Of a DNA stretch of 64,000 bases, positions 53,401 to 61,900 are shown piece after piece. The translations under genes and the position numbers were made by a program. Origin of the DNA: Bog-257 sp963805985. Its GTDB lineage: Bacteria > Acidobacteriota > Terriglobia > Terriglobales > Acidobacteriaceae. The notes beneath the pieces are model-generated. The model did no database searches. It was not told the origin of the DNA and saw only the letters and a list, made by a program, of their open reading frames with translations. The stretch lies in the NCBI GenBank assembly GCA_963805985.1, contig CAWDWG010000006.1:132967-196966 (forward strand), in the 5' to 3' direction. Position 1 is the first letter of the stretch. Every line of letters begins with the position of its first letter.

Positions 53401-53437
53401 TACTTTACACCATAAAGTAATGTACTTTACATTACAA
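53401..53437 (-). promoter_or_regulatory. creD promoter with two overlapping operator-like palindromes
   Basis: On the minus strand TTGTAA (53437-53432) and TATGGT (53414-53409) are 17 bases apart. The plus strand shows TACTTTA (53401-53407) with TAAAGTA (53413-53419), and GTAATGT (53417-53423) with ACATTAC (53429-53435), both 7-5-7 inverted repeats sharing three bases. A dimeric repressor bound there would block both -10 and -35. Its identity is unknown; no regulator gene is adjacent. Confidence 0.6.
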
Positions 53438-53660
53438 AGAGCTTGCCTGGCTTGTCAACCGGAATTTCTTCAGGATAGTTTGGCGAACAGCTTTAGAAAC
53501 CGCTCCCGAGGACAATGCGTCGGGACCCGATTTTCAGTCGTGCCGATAGCTGTGCATTGCTTCATTGATCCGGCTTCCGCCGGCGGCACACGAATCGTGT
53601 GGGCCAAGAAAAGAGGGTAGTAATCGCAGGGCTGACGAACCATTACCCGCCGCCTGGTTC
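53438..53660. other. intergenic, words of the palindromic element family
   Basis: The segment holds CAGTCGTGCCGATAGC and CCGGCTTCCGCCGGCGG, which recall the elements at 22.4 and 57.0 kb in reverse order, and CACACGAATCGTGTG. No gene. Confidence 0.5.
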
Positions 53661-54824
53661 TTACGCCCCCACCCGCATCCCGCTCAGGATCTCCTCCACC
53701 GCGGCGATGGCGGTGGTGATCTCCGCGTCGGTGTTGTAGAAATGCGGCGAGAAGCGCACGCCCGCCTTCGGACGATAATCGACAAGGATCTCGCGCTTCA
53801 GCAGTTCCTGGCAGACCTGCTGCGCATTGGGCATGTCGATGGAAACAGTTCCCGCGCGGCGCTCTGGATTCATCGGCGTATTCACGCGCCAGCCGCGCTG
53901 TGACGCCATGTCCATCAGCAATGCCGTCTGGCACTTCGACCGCTGGCGAATGTTCTCGATGCCGGCGTCGCGAATGATCTTCAGGCCCGGCCGCGCGACC
54001 GTGAGCGCCGGAATATTCGACGTACCCTGGGTGAAGCGATAGATGTTCGGCGTGTAGCGGGTGGGGCCGATCGCAAATTCAAAGGGATTCTCGTGCCCGA
54101 ACCAGCCCGTAAACGTTGGCTCCAGAGTCTTCGCCAGATCCGGCCGCACGTAAAGATAGGCCGTTCCCGGCCCGCCGCACAGCCACTTCAGGACACCGCC
54201 GGTGCAGAAATCGACGTTGAGTTTCTGCACGTCGAAGGGAATTGTTCCTGTCGCCTGGAACGAGTCGAGCAGGACATACGCTCCGACACGGTGCGCCTTC
54301 TCGACGATCGCCTCGACGTCCTGTATGAACGCGCTGCGGAAGATCACGTGCGAAATGGGTACCAGCAGCGTCTCTTCGTCGATAGCATCCAGCAGCCGTT
54401 CGGTGTTGACGTGGATGGTATCGTCGCCCTGCACCATCTCGACGCGCGCGCCGCGCCGCCGCTGCGCCTCCCAGAAGTACATCACCGAAGGAAAATTGAG
54501 ATCGTCATAGACCACCTTGTTGCGGCGGCCAGTGAAGTCGAAGCACGACGCCACCGTCGCCTGGCAGGAGGTCACGTTCTGCAGGCAAGCTACCGATCCC
54601 GCGGGAGCGTTGAAGAGCGCGCCGATCTCGTCGCCCACTTGCGCCGCCAGCATCCACCATTCTTCTTCCCAGGCGCGCACGCCGCGCGTGTTCCACGTGT
54701 CGGTGTAGTGATGCAGCGCATCTTCCACGCCTCTCGGCATAGCACCCAGCGAGTTACTGATGAGGTAGGTGGTGCGCTCAAGGATGGGAAACTCGGGGCG
54801 GTAGCGGAGAAGTGACTCGGGCAT
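53661..54824 (-). CDS. class V aminotransferase, kynureninase-like
   Basis: The protein has 387 residues, fold-type I PLP enzyme. Motifs: TYLISNSLGAMPRGVEDALH, NVTSCQATVASCFDFTGRRN, VVYDDLNFPSVMYFWEAQ, VPISHVIFRSAFIQDVEAIV, LLDSFQATGTIPFDVQKLNV (Asp binding the pyridine ring), and CTGGVLKWLCGGPGTAYLYV with the PLP-lysine in LKW. The layout is that of kynureninase (tryptophan catabolism) or cysteine-desulfurase-like relatives. Without substrate pocket analysis I give no gene symbol. It is monocistronic. Confidence 0.85.
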   Translation of the reverse strand: MPESLLRYRPEFPILERTTYLISNSLGAMPRGVEDALHHYTDTWNTRGVRAWEEEWWMLAAQVGDEIGALFNAPAGSVACLQNVTSCQATVASCFDFTGRRNKVVYDDLNFPSVMYFWEAQRRRGARVEMVQGDDTIHVNTERLLDAIDEETLLVPISHVIFRSAFIQDVEAIVEKAHRVGAYVLLDSFQATGTIPFDVQKLNVDFCTGGVLKWLCGGPGTAYLYVRPDLAKTLEPTFTGWFGHENPFEFAIGPTRYTPNIYRFTQGTSNIPALTVARPGLKIIRDAGIENIRQRSKCQTALLMDMASQRGWRVNTPMNPERRAGTVSIDMPNAQQVCQELLKREILVDYRPKAGVRFSPHFYNTDAEITTAIAAVEEILSGMRVGA

Positions 54825-54986
54825 GACAACTATTGTAGGGGAAGGTCAGCCTTCGCGCTTTGCGGCGATGCTGGCGAAAACCAGCGATCCTGAAACTTCC
54901 CTCGGCGAGCAGGGTTATAGTACGCTTGGCAACGGCTGTAGTGTGTAAAAAGGAACTTTTTAGCGCCATTCGAGGAAACCCTTCTT

Positions 54987-55445
54987 ATGCGACTTCTCTC
55001 TGGCTTCTTGATAATACCCGTGCTGGTCATGACCGCCGCTTGCGGCAACGGCTACAACAGTAATCCCACCAACGTCGGCCTGTACGGCAACTGGAACGTC
55101 GCCATGTACCCGGCGGGCAGCAACACTGCCGTCTATGTTTTCGCCCTCGCCATCTCGCAAGAGGGCAGCAATAACTACAGCGGCGGCTCAACCACGTACA
55201 ACGGCAGCGTTTCCATTCCCACCAACATGTGCATTAACGGGAATTCGCTCTCGGTCAGCGCCACCACATCCAACGGCGGCACCAGCTACGCCATGACCAT
55301 CACGGACACTTCCAGCAACACTGTCATCAACGTTACCGGGAGCGTGCCGACCACGGCCACCTCGACGATCTCCGGATCGTACAACAACGCCGCCAGCCAA
55401 ACCTGTTCGGCCTCCAGCGGAAGCATGACGATGGTGGCGCAATAA
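54987..55445 (+). CDS. putative lipoprotein, hypothetical
   Basis: The protein has 152 residues. RLLSGFLIIPVLVMTAACGN is a lipoprotein signal peptide with lipobox TAAC. The mature part is rich in Ser, Thr, Asn and Gly (NGYNSNPTNVGLYGNWNVAM; GSVSIPTNMCINGNSLSVSA; TSTISGSYNNAASQTC), suggesting a beta-rich surface domain with two or three Cys. No known family. AGGAAA occurs upstream of the ATG. It is likely anchored in the inner leaflet of the outer membrane. Confidence 0.7.
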   Translation: MRLLSGFLIIPVLVMTAACGNGYNSNPTNVGLYGNWNVAMYPAGSNTAVYVFALAISQEGSNNYSGGSTTYNGSVSIPTNMCINGNSLSVSATTSNGGTSYAMTITDTSSNTVINVTGSVPTTATSTISGSYNNAASQTCSASSGSMTMVAQ

Positions 55446-55545
55446 TCGCGCTTCGCAACGCTTCGTAATCGGTCGGAATAGTGCAGAAACCGCGCTGCCT
55501 CCATCCTCATCTAGAATATTCATGAGGGTTGAGGAGCCCACATCT

Positions 55546-56268
55546 ATGCGCAGCGCAATTGTTGCCGCAGCGCTCCTGCTTGCCGCGGGAGCCACGTCTC
55601 TCCAAGCCCAACAGATCCGAGGCGACTACATTGAGTCGCGCTCGACCGACGTGTACGTGGCGCAATGCTTTGCCAACGGCGAGACCGGGTTGACCGGCAA
55701 TCAGGCGCTGCTGGCGTGGCATGTCGAGCAAGGCGAGTGGAACGGTGTCAAGCTCGACGGCCTGACCGTCGCGGCCGCCGTTCGGGCACGAGCCACGCTT
55801 GGCGATCCCTACGGCGATCCCTATCCGGCGCAAACAGTGCTGATGGTCGACGACGCGGCCAATCCCTCACAGCGCGAGGCTTTGATCGCTTTGGCGCAGC
55901 ATGAAGGCGGCAAACTGCTGGAGAACGTCGTGCGTGTGGACGTCGTGCCGGTCATCCTGGACATGCCCAGCGATCCGCAGCAAGGTCGCGCGATCCTGCG
56001 CGCTGGACATCTGGCGACGATCGTTACCCGTCCGCTGAATCATCACGACCACATCTGTGGTAACGAGACCAATTTCTATCCGCCGCTCACCGATGTTGAA
56101 AATGCGACCTCTGCCGTCGCCTTGACGGACGAGTTTCAGGGCGATGGACTGAATTCGCAGTGGAGCTCGCACGGCCGCCGCAGCGCTTATCTCGCGAGTT
56201 TCAGCGAAGGCGGAATGAACCTGGCGTCGGCTGCAAGGAATGAGCCGATGCATCATCGTGGACAATAA
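55546..56268 (+). CDS. DUF1326 secreted protein
   Basis: I take the ATG at 55546 (240 residues) with GAGGAG upstream; the frame opens at 55522. The signal peptide is SAIVAAALLLAAGATSLQAQ. The mature part matches DUF1326: IRGDYIESRSTDVYVAQCFA, NGETGLTGNQALLAWHVEQG, WNGVKLDGLTVAAAVRARAT and REALIALAQHEGG. The family function is unknown; conserved Cys (QCFANGE) and His residues suggest metal binding. Confidence 0.82.
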   Translation: MRSAIVAAALLLAAGATSLQAQQIRGDYIESRSTDVYVAQCFANGETGLTGNQALLAWHVEQGEWNGVKLDGLTVAAAVRARATLGDPYGDPYPAQTVLMVDDAANPSQREALIALAQHEGGKLLENVVRVDVVPVILDMPSDPQQGRAILRAGHLATIVTRPLNHHDHICGNETNFYPPLTDVENATSAVALTDEFQGDGLNSQWSSHGRRSAYLASFSEGGMNLASAARNEPMHHRGQ

Positions 56269-56273
56269 ATCGA

Positions 56274-56398
56274 GGGGTCAGGGAATAGAGGCTAGGGATC
56301 GGCGGCCCAGTTCAGATCTAACAGGTGCGCGGCGAAAACGCCTTCGTCTGAGATCGCCGCTCACAAACCCTAATCCCTAGCCCCTAATCCCTGGCCCC
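56274..56398. repeat. inverted repeat pair of AGGGATT/CCCTAATC words
   Basis: The left arm GGGGTCAGGGAATAGAGGCT... (56274-56300) and the right arm ...CTAGCCCCTAATCCCTGGCC (56367-56398) are inverted copies with about four mismatches over 26 bases. The right arm contains tandem CCCTAATC words. They flank 66 bases with no gene and end 6 bases before the DinB gene start. Confidence 0.75.
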
Positions 56399-56404
56399 AA
56401 ACTT

Positions 56405-56941
56405 ATGAACATTGCCGACATTCACGATCTCTACGCCTACAACCTTTGGGCGAACCGCCGCATGTTCTCGGTGCTGGACAAGCTCGGCGACGAGCAGTTC
56501 GCCAGCGTGATCCAGAGCAGCTTCCCCTCGATTCAGGAATCGGTCGCGCACATTTTCGGCGCGGAGTGGATCTGGCTGATGCGCTGGAATGGAACCTCGC
56601 CGCGCGCCGACGGACCCTTTGATACTAAGAAGCTGATGCAAAAGCACGGCGTGGACGTGGAAAAACTGAGGACCGTCGCGGGGCTCCGCAGCTTCGCCGA
56701 CTCCGTTGAACAGCAACGGCAGGAGTTTCTACGCAGCTTGACAGGGGACACCCTTCACGCGCCGCTGCGCTACAACGGCAGCGACGGCAAAGAGTTTTCC
56801 ATGCCGCTGGCGCAGCTGTTGCAACATGTCGTGAATCATGGCACCTATCACCGCGGGCAGGTCACGACGTTGTTGCGGCAGGTGGGCGCCGAAACTGTGT
56901 CTCTCGACATGGTGTTTTTCTACAGGGAGCAAGGGACATGA
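56405..56941 (+). CDS. DinB-family protein (putative metal-dependent enzyme)
   Basis: The protein has 178 residues, a four-helix bundle: YAYNLWANRRMFSVLDKLGD at the first helix, FGAEWIWLMRWNG, and the His cluster HVVNHGTYHRGQVTTLLRQ at the end of the third helix, with IFGAEWIW (His in SVAHIFG). Three His are correctly placed for a metal site. DinB/YfiT proteins include thiol transferases (BstA, MST), but the substrate here is unknown. Confidence 0.85.
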   Translation: MNIADIHDLYAYNLWANRRMFSVLDKLGDEQFASVIQSSFPSIQESVAHIFGAEWIWLMRWNGTSPRADGPFDTKKLMQKHGVDVEKLRTVAGLRSFADSVEQQRQEFLRSLTGDTLHAPLRYNGSDGKEFSMPLAQLLQHVVNHGTYHRGQVTTLLRQVGAETVSLDMVFFYREQGT

Positions 56942-56950
56942 CGGAGGGCG

Positions 56951-57199
56951 CGGCTTCACAGGCTGCTGAAAAACTCTGATTCGTCAGCTTTGTGTCGTCG
57001 GCTGAAAGCCGACTCAAACGAGAGGTAAACGGACTTATCGGCACGACTGAAGTCGTGCCCTGTTACAAGGCGCTCGCGGGACGACTTTTTCAGCAGCCTG
57101 TGAAGCCGACTCAAACAGAGATGAGCGGCTTAAACGCTGGCCTTAAGGCCAGCACTACCCGATCTACCTCACGCAACGTGTTTTCAGCAGACTGTTCAG
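56951..57199. repeat. MITE-like palindromic element, copy B, plus a partial tandem copy
   Basis: Perfect 23-bp inverted ends: CGGCTTCACAGGCTGCTGAA... at 56951-56973 and ...TTCAGCAGCCTGTGAAGCCG at 57086-57108. Inside are GCTTTGTGTCGTCGGCTGAA, ACTTATCGGCACGACTGAAG and GTCGTGCCCTGTTACAAGGC, homologous to copy A at 22388. Following it are GCTGGCCTTAAGGCCAGC (57138-57155) and TTTTCAGCAGACTGTTCAG (57181-57199), which look like a second, partial copy sharing the right end. Confidence 0.85.
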
Positions 57200-57215
57200 T
57201 CGCTCCGACTCTGAC

Positions 57216-59894
57216 TTATTTCTTCTTCAGCTCCGCACCCCAGTTGGTCACCACGGTCACCGATTGGCTGACCTGCTGGGCAATGCGATCGAGAAGGATT
57301 TTCTTGCCATCCGGCGAGACATCGAAGAAGAACTGCGGCGACGACCAGTTGCTCATCAGCAGTTGCGCCGAGCCGAACTGCAGCGCGCCTGCGGATTCCG
57401 TCACCGGCACGGTGTAAAGACTCAGCTTCGGCTCCATATAGTAGAGCTGCTTGCCGTCGTTGCTCCACATAGTCCACACGCCGCCATGGGAGGAGACCTG
57501 CCATTTTCCTGGGCCGCGGAACGCGGAGACATACACCTCGCTGGCGCCGGATTCGTTCGACGCATAGGCCAGCCAGCGCCCGTCGGGCGAAACTTGTCCC
57601 TCCGAGCCGTGCTTGACCAGCAGAAAGGGCTTGCGCTCTCCTTCGAGCGGGAGGGCCCACAGGTCTTGGGCGCCAATCGGCCCGCGATTGTAGATCAGGT
57701 ACTTGCCATCGCGAGTCCATTGGCTGATGAAGACAAGCTGGTCCTCGGCATACAGTTGCTCTTCCGGCCCGCTGCCGTCGGCGGGTTTGCGGGTGATCAC
57801 GGCGCGTCCGCCGTTATCCGCTACATAAGCGATCCATTTGCCGTCAGGCGACCACGCCGGACTCTGGTTGGCGATCGGGCCGAAGGTCAGCCGGGTGCGC
57901 ACGCCGCGCGCCAGATCGAGCACATAGATGTCGGCCTGCCCATCGTCCATCTCAACCGCCACGCGGTCGCCCTGCGGCGACAACATCGAGCGTTGCAGGT
58001 TGGGAAGGTTTTCGGCGATGGTCGTGAGCTGCTTTCCGTCGCGGTCCATCCATAGCAACTGCCAGTTGGCGGCGCCGCCGCTACCCAGCAACAGTAGCTT
58101 GTCGCTGAAGGCCGAAACGTCTATGTGCCAGGTGGTCTGGTCATTCAACACACCTTTGGCGATCTCCACGGCTTCGCCGCTCAGCTTTCCATTGCCAGGA
58201 TCGAAGGGCTGCGCCATCAACCTGTCGTTGCGCGCGAAGAGCAGGTATCCATCCGCATACGTGGCATTCGACAACGAGTGAAACAGCGGCTTGTTCTCTT
58301 TCCCGTCCAGCGACGCGAAGTAGACCGCGTCGCTATTCCACTTCGTGGGCGAGTGATTGATGGCGAGATAAAGAAAATGTTTGCCATCGGGCAGGAAGAA
58401 CGGCCAGCGATGCGACGAATGCTGCGAGGTATCGATCTTCGTAACCTGAACCGGCGTTCCGCCGGTTGCATTGACGCGCATCAGCGGGCTCAGCGTTCCG
58501 GGCGCGAAGAGAATCACGCCGTCCGCTCCCCAGGCTCCGCCGCGACCGAAGGGGGCGTCGGCAAGAATCTGCGGCGAGCTGCCACTCAGATCGATCGTCT
58601 TCAGCTTGCCATCGGCAAAAAATCCCAATGAACGGCTGTCCGGTGACCAGAATGGAAATACTGCATTTTCGCTGCCCTGCAGCGGTTGTGCCTCCAGCGA
58701 ATCCAAAGGACGCACCCAGATCGCAGTCGAGCCGTCCTGCTTGGTCGCGGTGAATGCCAGCATCTTCCCATCGGGCGACAGCACCGGAGGTCCGGCCGCA
58801 TCCCCCGATAGGTTCAGCACCGCCTTCTCCGGTGGATTGATCATGGTGCGCGTGACCTGCATCCACGGAGCGGGGCGAGTCAGCGAGACTGCCGCAAGCC
58901 CAATGACCACAAGAGCCGCAACGGCCGCAACGATCCAGGCAAGATGTCCTCGCTTGGCCGGCGCCGTTGCCGGCATCGCCTTCATGCCGGTTGAGGAACT
59001 GCTGGTCCCGATCCACTGCAATTGCAGCTTGACGTCGTGCGCCGTCTGAAAGCGATCGTCGGGATTCTTCTGCAGACAAGTGTTGACCGTGTAGTCCAAC
59101 GCCGGCGGCGTCATCGGCTTGATCGCGCTGATCGGGTCGGGATCTTTCTCCAGAATCGCCGACGCCAGCGAGATCTGGCTCTTGCCCTCGAACGGCCGCT
59201 TGCCCGATGCCATCTCGTACAGCACCGAGCCGAGCGCAAAGATGTCAGAGCGCGCGTCCGCCTCCTTGCCCTCGAGTTGCTCCGGCGACATGTATTGAAT
59301 CGTGCCGACGATGGTACCGGCAGAAGTCAGCGGGCTGATCGGACTGACCCCGGTCGAGGTAGCTGCGACGGCAGTGAACGACGGGGCCGATCCCACACGC
59401 GAACTGGCCGCAGCCACGCCCAGCGGCTTCGCCAAGCCGAAGTCCATCAGCTTCGCGCCGCCCGGCGTCAACATTATGTTGCCGGGCTTCAGGTCGCGAT
59501 GAACAATTCCGTGCCGGTGCGCGGCTTCCAACGCCTCGCAGACATCGATGCCGATCTTCAAGGTCTCCTTCAGCGGGAGCGCGCCTTTGCGGAGGCGGTC
59601 GGCCAGCGATTCGCCTTCCAGAAACTCCATGATCAGGAAATCGGTTCCATCCTGATGACCGACGTCATAGAGGGTGCAGATGCGCGCGTGATTCAGCGCC
59701 GAGATGGCACGCGCCTCGCGATCGAAGCGTTCTTTCGCTTCCGGGCTCTCGGAGAGATGGCCGGGCAGAACCTTAATGGCGACGGTGCGGTTCAGGCGCG
59801 TGTCGATGGCGCGATATACCTCGCCCATGCCGCCGGCGCCGATGGCAGATTGGATTTGGTAGGCGCCCAGTTTCGAACCGGGGTTAAGGGTCAT
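57216..59894 (-). CDS. Ser/Thr protein kinase fused to TolB-like beta-propeller
   Basis: The protein has 892 residues. The kinase domain spans about 1-290: Gly loop IGAGGMGEVYRAID, Lys41 in VAIKVLPG, HRDLKPGNIM (Asp134), DFGLAKPLG (151) and activation-segment GTIQYMSPEQ. One membrane helix (about 318-338, LAWIVAAVAALVVIGLAAVS) separates it from an external domain of repeated blades with TolB/WD40-like SPDGK words (LSPDGKMLAFTATKQDGSTA; FWSPDSRSLGFFADGKLK; AWSPDGKWIAYVADNGG; VSPDGRWLAYASNESG). Cytoplasmic signalling with an extracytoplasmic sensor is the common acidobacterial arrangement. Ligand and targets are unknown. Confidence 0.92.
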   Translation of the reverse strand: MTLNPGSKLGAYQIQSAIGAGGMGEVYRAIDTRLNRTVAIKVLPGHLSESPEAKERFDREARAISALNHARICTLYDVGHQDGTDFLIMEFLEGESLADRLRKGALPLKETLKIGIDVCEALEAAHRHGIVHRDLKPGNIMLTPGGAKLMDFGLAKPLGVAAASSRVGSAPSFTAVAATSTGVSPISPLTSAGTIVGTIQYMSPEQLEGKEADARSDIFALGSVLYEMASGKRPFEGKSQISLASAILEKDPDPISAIKPMTPPALDYTVNTCLQKNPDDRFQTAHDVKLQLQWIGTSSSSTGMKAMPATAPAKRGHLAWIVAAVAALVVIGLAAVSLTRPAPWMQVTRTMINPPEKAVLNLSGDAAGPPVLSPDGKMLAFTATKQDGSTAIWVRPLDSLEAQPLQGSENAVFPFWSPDSRSLGFFADGKLKTIDLSGSSPQILADAPFGRGGAWGADGVILFAPGTLSPLMRVNATGGTPVQVTKIDTSQHSSHRWPFFLPDGKHFLYLAINHSPTKWNSDAVYFASLDGKENKPLFHSLSNATYADGYLLFARNDRLMAQPFDPGNGKLSGEAVEIAKGVLNDQTTWHIDVSAFSDKLLLLGSGGAANWQLLWMDRDGKQLTTIAENLPNLQRSMLSPQGDRVAVEMDDGQADIYVLDLARGVRTRLTFGPIANQSPAWSPDGKWIAYVADNGGRAVITRKPADGSGPEEQLYAEDQLVFISQWTRDGKYLIYNRGPIGAQDLWALPLEGERKPFLLVKHGSEGQVSPDGRWLAYASNESGASEVYVSAFRGPGKWQVSSHGGVWTMWSNDGKQLYYMEPKLSLYTVPVTESAGALQFGSAQLLMSNWSSPQFFFDVSPDGKKILLDRIAQQVSQSVTVVTNWGAELKKK

Positions 59895-60063
59895 TGGGTC
59901 GCGCCATTATATCCACAAAACCGGCAATTAGCGCGCCAATATTGGCCGGATTTGGCATCTGCGGGATCGCCGCGACAATCGCCAGGTGCGAGTCCGTTGC
60001 TATAATCTCCCTATTCCCTGCTGAGTTCGCCGGCTGCTCCGGCGCAAAAAGGAAACTTCCCGG

Positions 60064-60705
60064 ATGAAGCGTTTTTCTCTCGTGAATTTTGCGGCGGCGA
60101 TTGCCCTGTTGCTCGCCACTACTCTGGTCTGGTCTGCCGACACTTCCATGCTGAAAGCGCCCGCGGGCTCCAAAGTGGCCATCATCGTTTTTGAGGATCT
60201 GGAATGTCCGCAATGCGCCCGCGCCGCCCCGCTGCTGCACGAGGCGTCCAAGAAGTACGGCATTCCTCTGGTGCAACACGATTTTCCGTTGCGCCAGCAC
60301 CCCTGGTCACTTGAGGCCGCGATTAACGCGCGCTACTTCGACACCATTTCGCTGAAGCTGGGAGACGACTACCGCCTCTGGGTCTTCGCGAACCAGAACT
60401 ACATCACCAAGGCGAACCTGAGCGGCATGACGGAGAAATGGGCCGAGGATCACAAAACCACTCTGCCGTTCGTCGTCGATCCCCAGGGAACCCTGTCCGC
60501 CAAGGTTGAAGCCGATCGCTCCATGGGCACGCGCATTCCCCTCGATCACACGCCCACAATCTACATAGTGAACGAGACCGGGCACGGCCAGTCGGTTACC
60601 GAGGTGAGCGACATCACGCAGCTGTATCAGACGCTGGACACCGTGATGAAGGAAGCCGGCAGCAGCGCCAGCACCCAGGCGCACAAGTCCCCGAGCTCTC
60701 ACTAG
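60064..60705 (+). CDS. DsbA-like secreted thioredoxin-fold protein
   Basis: The protein has 213 residues, AAAAAGGAAAC upstream. A signal peptide (AAAIALLLATTLVWSAD) is followed by a thioredoxin fold with an unusual CPQC active site (IVFEDLECPQCARAAPLLHE) and the cis-Pro region DHTPTIYIVN. The DsbA/DsbG-type helical insert lies between (about 100-160). It is probably a periplasmic thiol oxidoreductase, perhaps an isomerase or a cytochrome-maturation type. No DsbB or DsbD is nearby. The C-terminal tail is Ser/Lys-rich. Confidence 0.85.
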   Translation: MKRFSLVNFAAAIALLLATTLVWSADTSMLKAPAGSKVAIIVFEDLECPQCARAAPLLHEASKKYGIPLVQHDFPLRQHPWSLEAAINARYFDTISLKLGDDYRLWVFANQNYITKANLSGMTEKWAEDHKTTLPFVVDPQGTLSAKVEADRSMGTRIPLDHTPTIYIVNETGHGQSVTEVSDITQLYQTLDTVMKEAGSSASTQAHKSPSSH

Positions 60706-60904
60706 CCGACGCCACGGCGCATACTAATACGCACGGGAGTTGCCAACGGCTTCCGTGCGTCTTCCCGCACATTGAATCCCACACCTGGGTGCTAGCTGGA
60801 TCGCATGCTGGCGGCCCGCAGCAAGAATCGAAGCCCGCCTTCGGGAATTATCGAAATCTTACGCAACTTTTACCTAGACACTGGGTTGATGGGAGTTTGA
60901 GGGT

Positions 60905-61570
60905 ATGCTCATGCCGGAGATTGACTCGCACGTGGTAGCCTCGATGCCTGCTGTGTCCTCCCGAGACCGCATCCTGCTGTCCGCGAAGCATCTGTTCGCT
61001 CGCAATGGATACGAAAACACCAGCACCGTCGCCATCGCCCGCGAGGCCGGCACCAGCGAATCGCAGCTCATGAAGCATTTCGGCAGCAAGCAGGGATTGC
61101 TGGCTGCCATCTTTGACCGTGGCTGGGCCAGCATCATCGAACGCGTCCAGGCAGTGCAACACGGCAGTTCTGCCGCCGAGCGCCTGTCGTGGATGCTGGA
61201 TGCCATGATCCTTGAAGTGGAAAGCGATCAGGAGTTGAAGGAACTGGCTGCGCTGGAGGCTCGCCGCGTGCGCAAAGACAATCGCGATGTCCTGATCAGT
61301 CGCGGCTACCAGCAGTTCGCCGAGATGCTGCACAGCGCATTGAGCGAAATGCGCGATCAGGGCCTAATTCGAGCCGATCTTCATTTGGATGCGGTGCGCT
61401 CCGCCATTATGGGCATGACCGAAGCGCTGCTGCGCGACCAGGTCGTCGCCCGGCGCTCGGAGCTGCGTGCCGATTACCACTCCGCGGATATTCGCAAGCT
61501 GCTGGAGATAGTGATTCCCAGCCTGAACGGCGAAAGCTCTCGCCCGCTGAAAGCGGTTAACGAGAGATAG
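60905..61570 (+). CDS. TetR-family transcriptional regulator
   Basis: The protein has 221 residues from the ATG at 60905 (an ATG at 60911 is an alternative). The HTH is ILLSAKHLFARNGYENTSTV, AIAREAGTSESQLMKHFGSK, with the usual YxxF turn seen as LMKHF. The C-terminal ligand domain has ELKELAALEARRVRKDNRD and LHLDAVRSAIMGMTEALLRD. The target is unknown; its neighbours are a DsbA-like gene and a tRNA. Confidence 0.88.
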   Translation: MLMPEIDSHVVASMPAVSSRDRILLSAKHLFARNGYENTSTVAIAREAGTSESQLMKHFGSKQGLLAAIFDRGWASIIERVQAVQHGSSAAERLSWMLDAMILEVESDQELKELAALEARRVRKDNRDVLISRGYQQFAEMLHSALSEMRDQGLIRADLHLDAVRSAIMGMTEALLRDQVVARRSELRADYHSADIRKLLEIVIPSLNGESSRPLKAVNER

Positions 61571-61726
61571 GCAGCCGTGGCCGGAAGATCAGCACTATTG
61601 AGATGGGCAATCCAGCTTGCGGCAACGGTCCCGGCTCATCGCATCCCCGCATGGGCTGCTTGAGTGATAAACTGATGGTGACCTCGAAGCCCCTCCGGTG
61701 TGATCGCGCCGGATTTCTTACCTCGT

Positions 61727-61803
61727 CGGGACGTGGCTCAGCCTGGTAGAGCACTCGCTTGGGGTGCGAGGGGTCGCCAGTTCAAATCTGGCCGTCCCGA
61801 CCA
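61727..61803 (+). tRNA. tRNA-Pro (anticodon GGG)
   Basis: A complete 77-base cloverleaf. Acceptor stem CGGGACG (61727-61733) pairs with CGTCCCG (61793-61799); D-arm TGGCTCAGCCTGGTAGAGCA; anticodon arm CTCGC TTGGGGT GCGAG with GGG; variable region and T-arm GCCAG TTCAAAT CTGGC; discriminator A and encoded CCA (61801-61803). No attachment-site duplication or integrase was found next to it. Confidence 0.95.
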
Positions 61804-61900
61804 ATTCAAATTGACTCTAGACTTTGGCTATTGATTACAGTGACTCTGTATTCACACACTCCCGCTCGGCTTCAGCAAACCCGACCAAACAGCCTCTCCG

